A stretch of 64,000 nt of DNA from an uncultured Oscillospiraceae bacterium. Lineage in GTDB: Bacteria > Bacillota > Clostridia > Oscillospirales > Oscillospiraceae. This document shows positions 1 to 8,314 of the stretch, piece by piece. Location: NCBI GenBank assembly GCA_910587255.1, contig CAJUKT010000048.1, forward strand, positions 95,544 through 159,543, read 5' to 3'. The position numbers and the translations under genes were made by a program. Numbering within the stretch: position 1 is the first letter of the stretch; every line of letters starts with the position of its first letter. The notes under the pieces are model-generated. The model searched no databases. It worked only from the letters and a program-made list of their open reading frames with translations, and was not told the origin of the DNA.

Positions 1-411
1 TCCGGCGGGCAGAAGCAGCGGGTGGCCATCGCCGGGGTGCTGGCCATGCGCCCCCGGTGCATCGTGCTGGACGAGCCCACCGCCATGCTGGACCCCGTGG
101 GCCGGAAGGAAGTGCTGGACACCATCCGGCGGCTCAACCGGGAGCAGAATATTACGGTGGTGCTCATCACCCACCACATGGACGAGGCCGCCCAGGCCGA
201 GCGCCTCATCGTCATGCACGACGGCCACATCGTGGCGGACGACAAGCCCGAGCTTGTATTCCAGAACGTGGACGGCCTGCGCTCCCTGGGGCTGGAGGTA
301 CCCGAGCCGGTGGCGCTGCTCTACGAGCTGCGGCAGGCGGGGGTGGACGTGCCCCTCACCGCGCTGACGGTGGACCAGTGCGCGGCGGTGTTGAAGGAGC
401 TGCTGGCATAA
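1..411 (+). CDS. ecfA1: Energy-coupling factor transporter ATPase EcfA1, C-terminal part
   Basis: The window opens inside this gene. The first codons encode the ABC signature (SGGQKQR), followed by Walker B with its glutamate (CIVLDEPTAMLD) and the H-loop histidine (LITHH); the Walker A half lies upstream of the window. The C-terminal extension after the H-loop (DGLRSLGLEVPEPVALLYEL) is typical of ECF-type rather than ordinary ABC ATPases. With ecfA2 and ecfT downstream it would energise uptake of vitamins or other micronutrients through exchangeable S-components at the membrane. The A1 label rests on gene order. What is unusual is the gap to ecfA2, filled by a deaminase-like gene. Confidence 0.9.
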   Translation, partial: SGGQKQRVAIAGVLAMRPRCIVLDEPTAMLDPVGRKEVLDTIRRLNREQNITVVLITHHMDEAAQAERLIVMHDGHIVADDKPELVFQNVDGLRSLGLEVPEPVALLYELRQAGVDVPLTALTVDQCAAVLKELLA

Positions 412-435
412 TTTCATAAAGTGGAGAGACTTGTT

Positions 436-828
436 ATGGAACAGATGTGGAAGGAAATGCTGCAAGCGGCAAGAGCCGTACAGAATGGAAGAAAAATATC
501 TGATTTTGTGGACGCGGGTGGAGTTGCCGCCGCGATACTGTCGTCATCCGGCAAAATATACACGGGTGTCTGCGTGGACACCTGCTCTACATTGGGAATT
601 TGCGCGGAAAGAAACGCGATTTTTAACATGATCACAAACGGCGAGCAGGAAATAGAACGGGTGCTGGCAATCATGTCAAATGGGAAATCAGGCCCTCCCT
701 GCGGCGCCTGCCGGGAATTGATGGTCCAGCTCATGCCTGGCCGTTATCAGAACATTCAAGTGCTGATTGATCTTGAGACAGAGGAAATTGTCACGCTGGA
801 TGAACTTACCCCCAAATGGTGGATATAA
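436..828 (+). CDS. Cytidine deaminase-like (blasticidin-S-deaminase-type) protein
   Basis: A 130-residue protein of the cytidine deaminase superfamily. The zinc and catalytic motif is visible as CAERNA (Cys ligand, catalytic Glu) and PPCGACRE (two Cys ligands). Length and motif order fit small homotetrameric cytidine/blasticidin-S deaminases. The ATG at 436 is preferred over the GTG at 421 because GGAGAG lies 7 bases before it. The coding sequence is clearly more A+T-rich than the flanking ecf genes, and the gene separates ecfA1 from ecfA2, which are usually adjacent; both suggest acquisition by transfer. The substrate cannot be told: free cytidine salvage, or detoxification of a cytidine-like antibiotic. 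Confidence 0.8.
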   Translation: MEQMWKEMLQAARAVQNGRKISDFVDAGGVAAAILSSSGKIYTGVCVDTCSTLGICAERNAIFNMITNGEQEIERVLAIMSNGKSGPPCGACRELMVQLMPGRYQNIQVLIDLETEEIVTLDELTPKWWI

Positions 829-884
829 TCGGCGTTCCGTTCGATTGATTCCCCGCACACTATCTCCATCCAAGGAGTTTCTAC

Positions 885-1799
885 ATGGGCGCTATCATTG
901 AAACCAAACAACTCACCCACATCTACAGCCAGGGAACCCCCTTTGAGCACACCGCCCTGGACAGCGTGGACTTTTCCGCCGCCCCCGGGGAATACCTGGC
1001 CGTCATCGGCCGCACCGGGTCGGGGAAATCCACCCTGATCCAGCACCTCAACGGCCTGCTCAGGCCCACGTCCGGGCAGGTGCTCTTTGACGGCGGGGAT
1101 ATCTGGGCGGGCAAGGGGCGCGCCCGGCAGGTGCGCTGCCAGGTGGGGCTGGTGTTCCAATACCCGGAATACCAGCTTTTTGAGGAGACCGTCTATCAGG
1201 ATATCGCCTTCGGCCCCAAAAACATGGGGCTGGACGCCGATGAGGTGGACCGCCGGGTGAAGCAGTCCGCCCGGTTCGTGGGGCTGGAGCCCGCCGTCCT
1301 GGAGAAATCCCCCTTCGACCTGTCCGGCGGGCAGAAGCGGAGGGTGGCCATCGCAGGCGTCATCGCCATGGAGCCCCGGGTCCTGGTGCTGGACGAGCCC
1401 ACCGCCGGGCTGGACCCCTCCGGCTCCGCCCGCATCCTGGACAATATCCGCACCTACCACCAGGAGAAAAACGCCTGCATCATCCTGGTCTCCCATTCCA
1501 TGGAGGAGGTGGCCCGGGAGGCGGGGCGGCTGGTGGTCATCCACCGGGGGGCCATCCCCTTCTCCGGCTCCCCCGAGGCGGTCTTCGCCCATGGGGACGA
1601 GCTGGAGGCCATGGGCCTGGGCGTTCCCGCCATGACGCGGGTATTCGCCCGGCTGCGCTCCATGGGGGTGGATATCCCCCCCTCGGTGTACACCATCCCC
1701 CAGGCCCGGGAGGCCGTTCTGACCACACTCCACCGCGGCCTCCACAAGGCTGAGAACGGGGGCAGCCAGGCTGCTTCTGACGAAAAGGGGGCGGAGTAA
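885..1799 (+). CDS. ecfA2: Energy-coupling factor transporter ATPase EcfA2
   Basis: A 304-residue ABC ATPase. Walker A is GRTGSGKST (residues 42-50), the Q-loop is in LVFQYPEYQLF, the signature is LSGGQKRR, Walker B is VLVLDEPTAGLD and the H-loop is VSHSM. The QYPEYQLFEETV stretch is characteristic of EcfA proteins. The start has AAGGAG 9 bases upstream. Its TAA stop overlaps the ATG of ecfT by one base, so the two are translationally coupled. The last ~20 residues are a polar tail outside the family core. Partners are EcfA1 and EcfT in the ECF module that drives S-components for micronutrient import. Confidence 0.93.
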   Translation: MGAIIETKQLTHIYSQGTPFEHTALDSVDFSAAPGEYLAVIGRTGSGKSTLIQHLNGLLRPTSGQVLFDGGDIWAGKGRARQVRCQVGLVFQYPEYQLFEETVYQDIAFGPKNMGLDADEVDRRVKQSARFVGLEPAVLEKSPFDLSGGQKRRVAIAGVIAMEPRVLVLDEPTAGLDPSGSARILDNIRTYHQEKNACIILVSHSMEEVAREAGRLVVIHRGAIPFSGSPEAVFAHGDELEAMGLGVPAMTRVFARLRSMGVDIPPSVYTIPQAREAVLTTLHRGLHKAENGGSQAASDEKGAE

Positions 1800-2605
1800 T
1801 GGCGCTGCGCGACATCACCCTGGGGCAGTACTTCCCGGGGAGCTCCCCCATCCACCGCCTGGACCCCCGGGCCAAGCTGCTGGCCATGATCTGCTATATC
1901 GTGGCTTTGTTCCTGGGCGAGTGGTTTGCCACCTATGCCCTGCTGCTCCTGGTGCTGGCGGCGGTGGTGAAGGTATCCACCGTCAAGCCCCGCGCCCTGG
2001 TGCGGGGGCTGAAGCCGGTGGTGTTTATCCTGGTATTCACCGCCGTGCTCAATATCTTCTACACCCCCGGCGAGCCGCTGGCGTCCTTCTGGATCTTCAC
2101 CATTACAAAGCAGGGCGTCCTGCACGCATTTTTCATGGTGGTCCGCATCATCATGCTCATCACCTGCACCTTTCTGCTCACCTACACCACCTCTCCCCTG
2201 GCCCTCACCGACGCCCTGGAGAGCCTGCTGGGGCCGCTGAAGAAAATTCGCGTCCCCGTCCATGAGCTGTCTATGATGATGTCCATCGCCCTGCGGTTCA
2301 TCCCCACCCTCATTGAGGAGACGGACAAGATCATGTCGGCCCAGAAGGCCCGGGGCGCGGATTTCGAATCGGGCAGCCTGATCCAGCGGGCAAAGGCGCT
2401 CATCCCCCTGCTGGTGCCGCTGTTCATTTCCGCCTTCCGGCGGGCGGACGAGCTGGCCACCGCCATGGAGTGCCGCTGCTACCACGGCGGCGAGGGGCGC
2501 ACCCGGATGAAGCAGCTGCGCTACCGCCCCGGGGATGTGGTGTTCATCCTGGGCGCGCTGGCCCTGGCGGTGCTGACCGGCGTGCTGGGGCATTGGGGGC
2601 TGTGA
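1799..2605 (+). CDS. ecfT: Energy-coupling factor transporter transmembrane protein EcfT
   Basis: A 268-residue membrane protein that couples the two EcfA ATPases to S-components. Hydrophobic segments occur at about residues 27-60, 70-90, 105-125 and 245-265. The two conserved EcfT coupling motifs are recognisable: KARGAD in the cytoplasmic helix after the phrase SAQ, and AMECRCY near the C-terminus (usual forms ARG and RGY/RCY). The start overlaps the ecfA2 stop, and truA follows after one base. This ecfA-ecfA-ecfT-truA order is standard in Firmicutes ribosomal-protein-linked operons. Confidence 0.93.
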   Translation: MALRDITLGQYFPGSSPIHRLDPRAKLLAMICYIVALFLGEWFATYALLLLVLAAVVKVSTVKPRALVRGLKPVVFILVFTAVLNIFYTPGEPLASFWIFTITKQGVLHAFFMVVRIIMLITCTFLLTYTTSPLALTDALESLLGPLKKIRVPVHELSMMMSIALRFIPTLIEETDKIMSAQKARGADFESGSLIQRAKALIPLLVPLFISAFRRADELATAMECRCYHGGEGRTRMKQLRYRPGDVVFILGALALAVLTGVLGHWGL

Positions 2606-2606
2606 C

Positions 2607-3359
2607 ATGGAACGCAACATCGCTCTCCGGCTGAGCTACACCGGCACCGCCTACCACGGCTGGCAGGTGCAGAAAAACGCCGTCTCCGTGGCGGAGACCC
2701 TGGAAAAGGCCCTGTCCTCGGTGGTATGCCATCCCGTCAAGGTCACCGGGGCGGGCCGCACCGACGCGGGGGTGCACGCCCAGGTATATGTGGCCAACTT
2801 CCGCACCACCTCCGGCATCCCCGTGGAGCGGCTCCCCCTGGCGGTGAATACCCGCCTGCCCGACGATATCTCGGTGTTCAAGGCCACGGTGGTGCCCGGC
2901 AGCTTTAACGCCATCGGCTCCTGCCTCAAAAAGGAGTACACCTATAAAATCTACAACTCCCGCATCCGGGACCCATTTTTCGTCAACCGGGTGTGGTTTT
3001 ACCCCAGGCTGCTGGACGAGAAGGTCATGGCCCAGGCGGCCGCGCAGTTTGTGGGCACCCACGACTTTGCCGCCGTCCGCTCGGTGGGCACCGAGACCCG
3101 CACCACCGTGCGCACCGTCCACTATTTTGAGATCGAGCGGCATGGAACCGTCATTGACTGCCGGGTGTGTGCCGACGGCTTTCTCTACAACATGGTGCGG
3201 GCCATGGTGGGCACCTGCATCTACGCCGCCGAGGGCAAACTGGACCCGGCCGATATTCCCGCCATCCTCTCCTCCCGCAACCGCACCTTGGCGGGCCCCA
3301 CCGCGCCGCCTGATGGGCTATATATGACTAACCTGTGGTATGAGGAAAACGTGCTTTGA
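2607..3359 (+). CDS. truA: tRNA pseudouridine(38-40) synthase TruA
   Basis: A 250-residue enzyme that isomerises uridines 38-40 in the anticodon arm of tRNAs. The catalytic aspartate is Asp53 in GAGRTDAGVHAQ. Other family blocks are LSYTGTAYHGWQ at the N-terminus, KKEYTYKIYN, GTHDFAAVRS and the C-terminal FLYNMVRAMVGT. Length is normal for the family. It starts directly after the ecfT stop, so it is cotranscribed with the ECF genes. Confidence 0.96.
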   Translation: MERNIALRLSYTGTAYHGWQVQKNAVSVAETLEKALSSVVCHPVKVTGAGRTDAGVHAQVYVANFRTTSGIPVERLPLAVNTRLPDDISVFKATVVPGSFNAIGSCLKKEYTYKIYNSRIRDPFFVNRVWFYPRLLDEKVMAQAAAQFVGTHDFAAVRSVGTETRTTVRTVHYFEIERHGTVIDCRVCADGFLYNMVRAMVGTCIYAAEGKLDPADIPAILSSRNRTLAGPTAPPDGLYMTNLWYEENVL

Positions 3360-3430
3360 CCGCCTTCAGCCGTATCCCAGCGTCTGATGATTGGATCACG
3401 CTGTCAATCAACCTGCGTAAGGGAGCTTTT

Positions 3431-4660
3431 ATGGAAGAGCAAAACCGGCAAAAACCCAAAATTCAGCCCCTCAACCCCAGCTCCAAGCAGCCGGAGGGGG
3501 GCGCGTCCCCCGAGCCTAAGCACAAGGCCCCCCGGTTCCTGGTGCGGCTCACCGCCACGCTGGTGGTGCTGGCGGTGGCGGTGGGACTGACGGCGGCGGT
3601 GGCTTTCCGCGACAGCCTGAATGTGGATAGCGTGAAGCGCTGGTTCCACTACCGCTCCCTGATCCGCAGCGACAGCGGCAGGGCCGAATCCTTCCCCTAC
3701 GGCGGCGATCTCACCGACACCTTTGCCGTGCTGGACGGGGACCTGCTGGTGTGCTCCCGCAACGCCATCTCCCTCTACTCCGGCAGCGGCACACAGTACA
3801 TCAACCAGTCCGCCGGCATGGAAAACCCGGTGGTAAATACGAACGGCTCCCTTGCCGTGGTGTATGACGCGGGGGGCTCCGAGCTGTATGTGCTGGGCCA
3901 GCGCTCCCTGGTGTGGGCGGCGGAGGGGCTGGAGTCCATCCTGTCCGCCCGGCTGAACAAAAACGGCCAGCTCACCGTGGTCACCCAGTCCAGCGGCTAC
4001 CGGGGCACCGTGACGGTGTACGACGCCGCCTACGCCCCCGTCATGCGCATCAATTTGTCCTCCGCCTTTGTCATGGACGCGGCGCTGTCCGACGACGGCC
4101 ACACCCTTGGCATACTCACCGTGGGCCAGGCCGACGGTGCCTTCAGCACCAGCCTGGAGCTGTACGATATGACCTACGCCAGCGGCGAATACAGCCCCGA
4201 TTTCACCTGCCGCCTGGGGGGCGGCGTGGTGCTGGAAACCCGGCACACCGCCTCGGCCATGTGGTCCCTGGGGGACCGGGGGCTCACCATCACCGGCCAC
4301 GACGGCCGGTCCGCCGGCGTGAGCTGGGCGGACAAGCACCTGCGGCGGTACACGCTCAGCGGGGACGGCTTCGCCGCCGTCCTTCTGGGTAAATTCCGGG
4401 CCGGCAGCCACGCGGAGCTGTGGGTGGTGGACAGCCGGGGTGAGCGCCGCATCCTGGAACTTAACGAGCAAGTGATGTCCATCTCCGCCGCCGGGCGGTA
4501 TCTGGCGGTGCTCACCGGCGACCGCCTGGATATTTACACCGACCAGCTGGAGCTGTACGACACGCTGGAGGGCACCCAGGGGGCCCGGACGGTGCTGCTC
4601 ATGCCGGACGGCTCGGCGATCCTCATCTCGGCGGACAGCGCCGGGTTCTATATTCCTTGA
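3431..4660 (+). CDS. Membrane-anchored beta-propeller-like protein (DUF5711-like)
   Basis: A 409-residue protein: a basic, proline-rich N-terminal tail (residues 1-35), one transmembrane helix (about 38-60, LTATLVVLAVAVGLTAAVAF), then a long extracellular part made of repeated short beta-rich units such as FAVLDGDLLVC, SLAVVYDAGGSELYVL and LAVLTGDRLDIYT. This looks like a WD40/propeller fold and matches my memory of DUF5711 proteins from Clostridia; that name is from recall. ATG 3431 is chosen because AAGGGA lies upstream and the longer frame back to 3356 overlaps truA and has no signal. Function unknown. The CvpA-like gene follows after 35 bases. Confidence 0.7.
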   Translation: MEEQNRQKPKIQPLNPSSKQPEGGASPEPKHKAPRFLVRLTATLVVLAVAVGLTAAVAFRDSLNVDSVKRWFHYRSLIRSDSGRAESFPYGGDLTDTFAVLDGDLLVCSRNAISLYSGSGTQYINQSAGMENPVVNTNGSLAVVYDAGGSELYVLGQRSLVWAAEGLESILSARLNKNGQLTVVTQSSGYRGTVTVYDAAYAPVMRINLSSAFVMDAALSDDGHTLGILTVGQADGAFSTSLELYDMTYASGEYSPDFTCRLGGGVVLETRHTASAMWSLGDRGLTITGHDGRSAGVSWADKHLRRYTLSGDGFAAVLLGKFRAGSHAELWVVDSRGERRILELNEQVMSISAAGRYLAVLTGDRLDIYTDQLELYDTLEGTQGARTVLLMPDGSAILISADSAGFYIP

Positions 4661-4695
4661 CAGCTCCCGCGCCGGCGCGGGAAAGGAGGCGCTTT

Positions 4696-5370
4696 ATGGA
4701 CAAATACATATTCGACATTCTGATCGTGGCGCTGCTGGCCCTGTTTGCCTGGCGGGGCGCGGCCAAGGGGCTGGTGCTGTCCCTGTGCGGGCTGGCGGCG
4801 GTGTTTGTGGCCTTCTTCTGCGCCCAGTTTTTGTCCGACCAGTTCTGTGAGCCGGTGGGCGGCATCCTGCGCCCCATTGTGGCCCAGACCATCCGGGGGG
4901 CGGACGCGGAGCCCGTCCCCGACGACCCGGAGCAGGGCTATACTGTGGACGAGCTGCTCTCCTCCATCCAGGAAAAGGGGCTGTTCGAGGGCTTCACCGC
5001 CTTTTTGGAGCAGGGGGTGGCCTATGACAGCCTGGGCCACGGCCCCCAGTCCCCCCTGGACGCCCTGGCGGGCTACCTGTCCAAGGCGATTGCCCGGGCC
5101 CTGCTGTTCGGCGGCAGCTTTTTGACCATCCTGCTCGTCTGGTTCCTGGTCAGCCACGCCCTGGACCTGGCCTTCCACCTGCCCATCCTGTCCCAGGTGA
5201 ACACGGCGGGCGGGCTGCTGGCGGGGCTGGTAAAGGGCGGGCTGCTGGCTGTGGTGCTGGTATGGCTGGGCCAGCTGGGCGGCGTGATCCCCATCCCCCC
5301 GGAAACCCCCGTGCTCTCCCTGTTCACCGTGGACAGGCTGTGGGAGCTGCTCAATGAGCTGCCCGCCTGA
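4696..5370 (+). CDS. CvpA family membrane protein
   Basis: A 224-residue multi-spanning protein resembling the CvpA/colicin V production family. It starts MDKYIFDILIVALLALFAWRG, followed by KGLVLSLCGLAAVFVAFF, the usual first two helices of CvpA. Two more hydrophobic stretches lie at about residues 135-165 and 180-205. AAGGAGG precedes ATG 4696. A central soluble insert (about residues 70-120) is longer than in the short CvpA proteins. CvpA proteins are tied to envelope function but their biochemistry is not defined. Probably cotranscribed with the preceding propeller protein. Confidence 0.7.
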   Translation: MDKYIFDILIVALLALFAWRGAAKGLVLSLCGLAAVFVAFFCAQFLSDQFCEPVGGILRPIVAQTIRGADAEPVPDDPEQGYTVDELLSSIQEKGLFEGFTAFLEQGVAYDSLGHGPQSPLDALAGYLSKAIARALLFGGSFLTILLVWFLVSHALDLAFHLPILSQVNTAGGLLAGLVKGGLLAVVLVWLGQLGGVIPIPPETPVLSLFTVDRLWELLNELPA

Positions 5371-5506
5371 CCCGCCCGGCTCCGGGCAGCCGTCCTTTCC
5401 CAAAAATGCGGCGGATTTCCCTGCCTGCGCGAAAATTACCACTCTAAAATTCATGACGTGTTCATATTTATCTGATATGGTACTGCCAAACTGCGATTAA
5501 GAACGC

Positions 5507-5520
5507 GAGAACTTGTTCTC
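5507..5520. promoter_or_regulatory. Short inverted repeat just upstream of the clpE-like gene
   Basis: GAGAAC-TT-GTTCTC, two perfect 6-bp arms, lies 18 bases before the ATG and next to the ribosome site AAAGGAG. It could be an operator or a small hairpin in the leader. It does not match the CtsR heptad repeat (GGTCAAA) expected for clpE in Bacilli. Confidence 0.35.
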
Positions 5521-5538
5521 CCTGAAAGGAGCGGCATC

Positions 5539-8103
5539 ATGCATCCCACTCTATGTACCCGCTGCAAAAAAAACGTGGCGGTGATCTTTATCACCAAAAT
5601 CGAAAATAATGAGGCAAAAAACGAGGGTCTTTGTCTGAAGTGCGCCCGGGAGATCGGCATCAAGCCGGTGGACGACATGATGAAAAAGATGGGCATCTCC
5701 GACGAGGACCTGGAGTCCATCTCCACCGAGATGATGTCCGCCTTCGGCGGCGCGGAGGAAGCGGACGGCCTGGCCTCCGACGGACAGGACGACAGCCAGG
5801 ACGGCGACGGCGAGGAGGACGAGGGGCGCACCGCCACCTTCCCCTTCCTGAGCAAGCTGTTCGGCGGCCAGTCGGACAGCGCGCCGGACCGGGACCCCAT
5901 GCAGCGCGGGGGCGCCGCTAAGGAGGACAAGACCGCCGCCAAGACGGAGCGGTCCCAGGCCCCCAAGCGCAAGTTCCTGGAAAACTACTGTATCTCCCTC
6001 TCCCGCAAGGCCCATGAGGGCAAGCTGGACCGCATTGTGGGCCGCGCCAATGAGATTGAGCGCACCATCCAGATCCTGAACCGGCGGCAGAAAAACAACC
6101 CCTGTCTCATCGGCGACCCCGGCGTGGGCAAAACCGCCATCGCCGAGGGGCTGGCCCAGCGCATCTACGACCGGGACGTGCCCTATAAGCTGCTGGACAA
6201 GGAGGTCTACCTGCTGGACCTCACCGCCCTGGTGGCCGGCACCCAGTTCCGCGGCCAGTTTGAGAGCCGCATGAAGGGCCTCATCGACGAGGTGAAAAAG
6301 CTGGGTAATATCATCCTTGTCATCGACGAGGTCCACTCCATTGTGGGCGCGGGGGACGCGGAGGGCTCCATGAACGCCGCCAATATCCTCAAGCCCGCCC
6401 TGAGCCGGGGGGAGATCCAGGTGATCGGCGCCACCACCCTCACCGAGTACCGCAAGTACATTGAGAAGGATTCCGCCCTGGAGCGCCGCTTCCAGCCCGT
6501 CGTCGTGGAGGAGCCCTCCATCGACGACTCGGTGGAGATTCTCAAGGGCATCGCCCCCTATTATGAGTCCTTCCACCATGTCGCCATCAGCCCGGATATC
6601 TGCCGCCAGGCGGTGGTGATGAGCGAGCGGTACATCACCGACCGGTATCTGCCCGACAAGGCCATCGACCTCATTGATGAGGCGTCCTCCGATGTAAACC
6701 TCCACAATAAGGATCTGGCCCGGCTGGCCGAAATCGACAAGGAGCTGGCCGACTACGCCAAGGAGATGGAGGTGGTCCTGGCCTCCACCGGCGCCCAAAA
6801 CGACCCCAAGCTCCAGGAGCTGCAAAAGCAGGAGCAGAAGCTCCAGCGCCAGCGGGACACCCTGGAGATGGCGGTGAGCCGGGACGACGCCGAGGCCCCC
6901 AACCGGGAGGACCCCGCCTTCCAGGAGCGGCAGGACAACCGCCGCAGGCAGATTGCCGAGCTCCAGGACCAGCTGGCTGCCGTCACCGCGGAAAAGCAGG
7001 CGGTGCAGTCCGCCGCCAACGACAAGGCGTACCAGCGCCTGGCGGAGCTGAAAAGCCGTCAGGCCCAGCTCACCGGGGAGCGGGACATCCTGGCTGCCAA
7101 GGGCGATCCCCCGCTGACCGCCGCCCATCTGGCCCGGGTCATTGAGCTGTGGACTAAGATTCCCGCCTCCTCCATCCAGGAGCAGGAATTTGAGCGGCTG
7201 GCTAAGCTGGACCAGCGCCTCAAATCCCACATCGTCGGCCAGGACGGCGCGGTGAACGCCGTGTCCAACGCCATCCGCCGGGGACGGGTGGGCATCGCCG
7301 CCAAGCACAAGCCGGTGTCCTTCATCTTCGTGGGCTCCACCGGCGTGGGCAAGACGGAGCTCGTCAAGCAGCTGGCCGCCGACCTGTTCGCCTCCCCCGA
7401 ATCCCTCATCCGGCTGGATATGAGCGAGTTCATGGAAAAGCACTCCGTCTCCCGCATCATCGGCTCCCCGCCGGGGTATGTGGGCTACGACGACGCGGGA
7501 CAGCTCACCGAGAAGATCCGCCGCAAGCCCTATACCGTGGTGCTCTTCGACGAGATTGAGAAGGCCCATCCCGACGTGCTCAACGTGCTGCTGCAAATTC
7601 TGGACGACGGCCACATCTCCGACGCCCACGGCAAGGTGGTCAATTTCGAAAATACCGTCATCGTCATGACCTCCAACGCCGGCAGCGATATCAAGGGCGC
7701 GTCCCTGGGCTTTGACCGCTCGGCCAACCAGCTGGGCCGGGAGAAGGCCATGAAGGGGCTGGAGTCCTTCCTACGGCCCGAGTTCATCAACCGGGTGGAC
7801 GAGATCGTATACTTCAACCAGCTCACCGAGGACAATTTCAAGGCCATCGCCCGCATCATGCTGTCCGAGCTGGACGGGGTGATGAAGGACAAGGGCATCG
7901 CCTTCTCCTATGACGAGAGCGTACTGGACTACCTGGTGAAGAAGTCCTACTCCGCCGCCTATGGGGCGCGCAACCTGCGCCGCCAGATCCAAAAGGACTT
8001 GGAGGACCCCATCGCCGCCAAGCTCATCCAACGGTATGCCGATCCCATCGCCCGGGTGGACCTGTCCGCCGAGGGGGAGCAGCTGAATATCGTCACCGAC
8101 TAA
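5539..8103 (+). CDS. clpE: ClpE-like AAA+ protein unfoldase with N-terminal zinc finger
   Basis: An 854-residue Hsp100 ATPase. Residues 1-36 hold a four-cysteine zinc finger (Cys6, Cys9, Cys32, Cys35) similar to the ClpE/McsA type, in place of the double Clp_N domain of ClpC. An acidic, low-complexity linker follows (about 70-150). AAA-1 has Walker A GDPGVGKT (192-199) and Walker B VIDE. A long coiled-coil middle domain rich in Gln, Glu and Arg spans about 390-545. AAA-2 has Walker A GSTGVGKT (599-606), Walker B VVLFDEIEKAH, and the C-terminal D2-small domain. It should unfold stress-damaged proteins for ClpP. The linker and middle domain make it longer than Bacillus ClpE (about 700). Monocistronic, with a strong terminator after it. 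Confidence 0.85.
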   Translation: MHPTLCTRCKKNVAVIFITKIENNEAKNEGLCLKCAREIGIKPVDDMMKKMGISDEDLESISTEMMSAFGGAEEADGLASDGQDDSQDGDGEEDEGRTATFPFLSKLFGGQSDSAPDRDPMQRGGAAKEDKTAAKTERSQAPKRKFLENYCISLSRKAHEGKLDRIVGRANEIERTIQILNRRQKNNPCLIGDPGVGKTAIAEGLAQRIYDRDVPYKLLDKEVYLLDLTALVAGTQFRGQFESRMKGLIDEVKKLGNIILVIDEVHSIVGAGDAEGSMNAANILKPALSRGEIQVIGATTLTEYRKYIEKDSALERRFQPVVVEEPSIDDSVEILKGIAPYYESFHHVAISPDICRQAVVMSERYITDRYLPDKAIDLIDEASSDVNLHNKDLARLAEIDKELADYAKEMEVVLASTGAQNDPKLQELQKQEQKLQRQRDTLEMAVSRDDAEAPNREDPAFQERQDNRRRQIAELQDQLAAVTAEKQAVQSAANDKAYQRLAELKSRQAQLTGERDILAAKGDPPLTAAHLARVIELWTKIPASSIQEQEFERLAKLDQRLKSHIVGQDGAVNAVSNAIRRGRVGIAAKHKPVSFIFVGSTGVGKTELVKQLAADLFASPESLIRLDMSEFMEKHSVSRIIGSPPGYVGYDDAGQLTEKIRRKPYTVVLFDEIEKAHPDVLNVLLQILDDGHISDAHGKVVNFENTVIVMTSNAGSDIKGASLGFDRSANQLGREKAMKGLESFLRPEFINRVDEIVYFNQLTEDNFKAIARIMLSELDGVMKDKGIAFSYDESVLDYLVKKSYSAAYGARNLRRQIQKDLEDPIAAKLIQRYADPIARVDLSAEGEQLNIVTD

Positions 8104-8107
8104 AAAG

Positions 8108-8145
8108 CAGGGCGGCGGGGAATTTCCCGCCGCCCTGTCCGTTTT
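8108..8145 (+). terminator. Rho-independent terminator of the clpE-like gene
   Basis: A perfect 12-bp stem (8108-8119 with 8126-8137, arm CAGGGCGGCGGG) and a 6-base loop, starting 4 bases after the stop codon and followed by TCCGTTTT. Confidence 0.9.
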
Positions 8146-8165
8146 GCCGCGCATTTGGGGCAGGC

Positions 8166-8197
8166 TTAAGGCAACGCCGTTGGCGGTGCTGCCTTAA
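8166..8197. repeat. Stem-loop between clpE-like and transglutaminase genes
   Basis: Nested inverted repeats TTAAGGCA/TGCCTTAA with an inner CGCC/GGCG. No T-tract follows, so it is not an obvious terminator. It may be a remnant of a small palindromic repeat or part of the next gene's upstream region. Confidence 0.4.
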
Positions 8198-8314
8198 ATT
8201 TCCCGGTGGCATCCTGCGCAGTTGTGTGATATGATATGGTCAAAGTAAGTCCGCCTTGCGCCCCTGCGGCAGCTATGGCGTTGATATCTTTGATGGAATG
8301 GAGGACTCCGCACC

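Noticed and set aside
5400..5538. CtsR operator upstream of the clpE-like gene.
   Set aside because: No GGTCAAA-type tandem heptads could be found on either strand.
5551..7629. A 692-residue open frame antisense to the clpE-like gene, and many other long antisense frames (for example 12294-13247, 14691-16661, 32121-33782).
   Set aside because: Shadows of GC-rich coding sequence: low-complexity composition, no ribosome sites, no recognisable domains, and full overlap with genes that have clear motifs.
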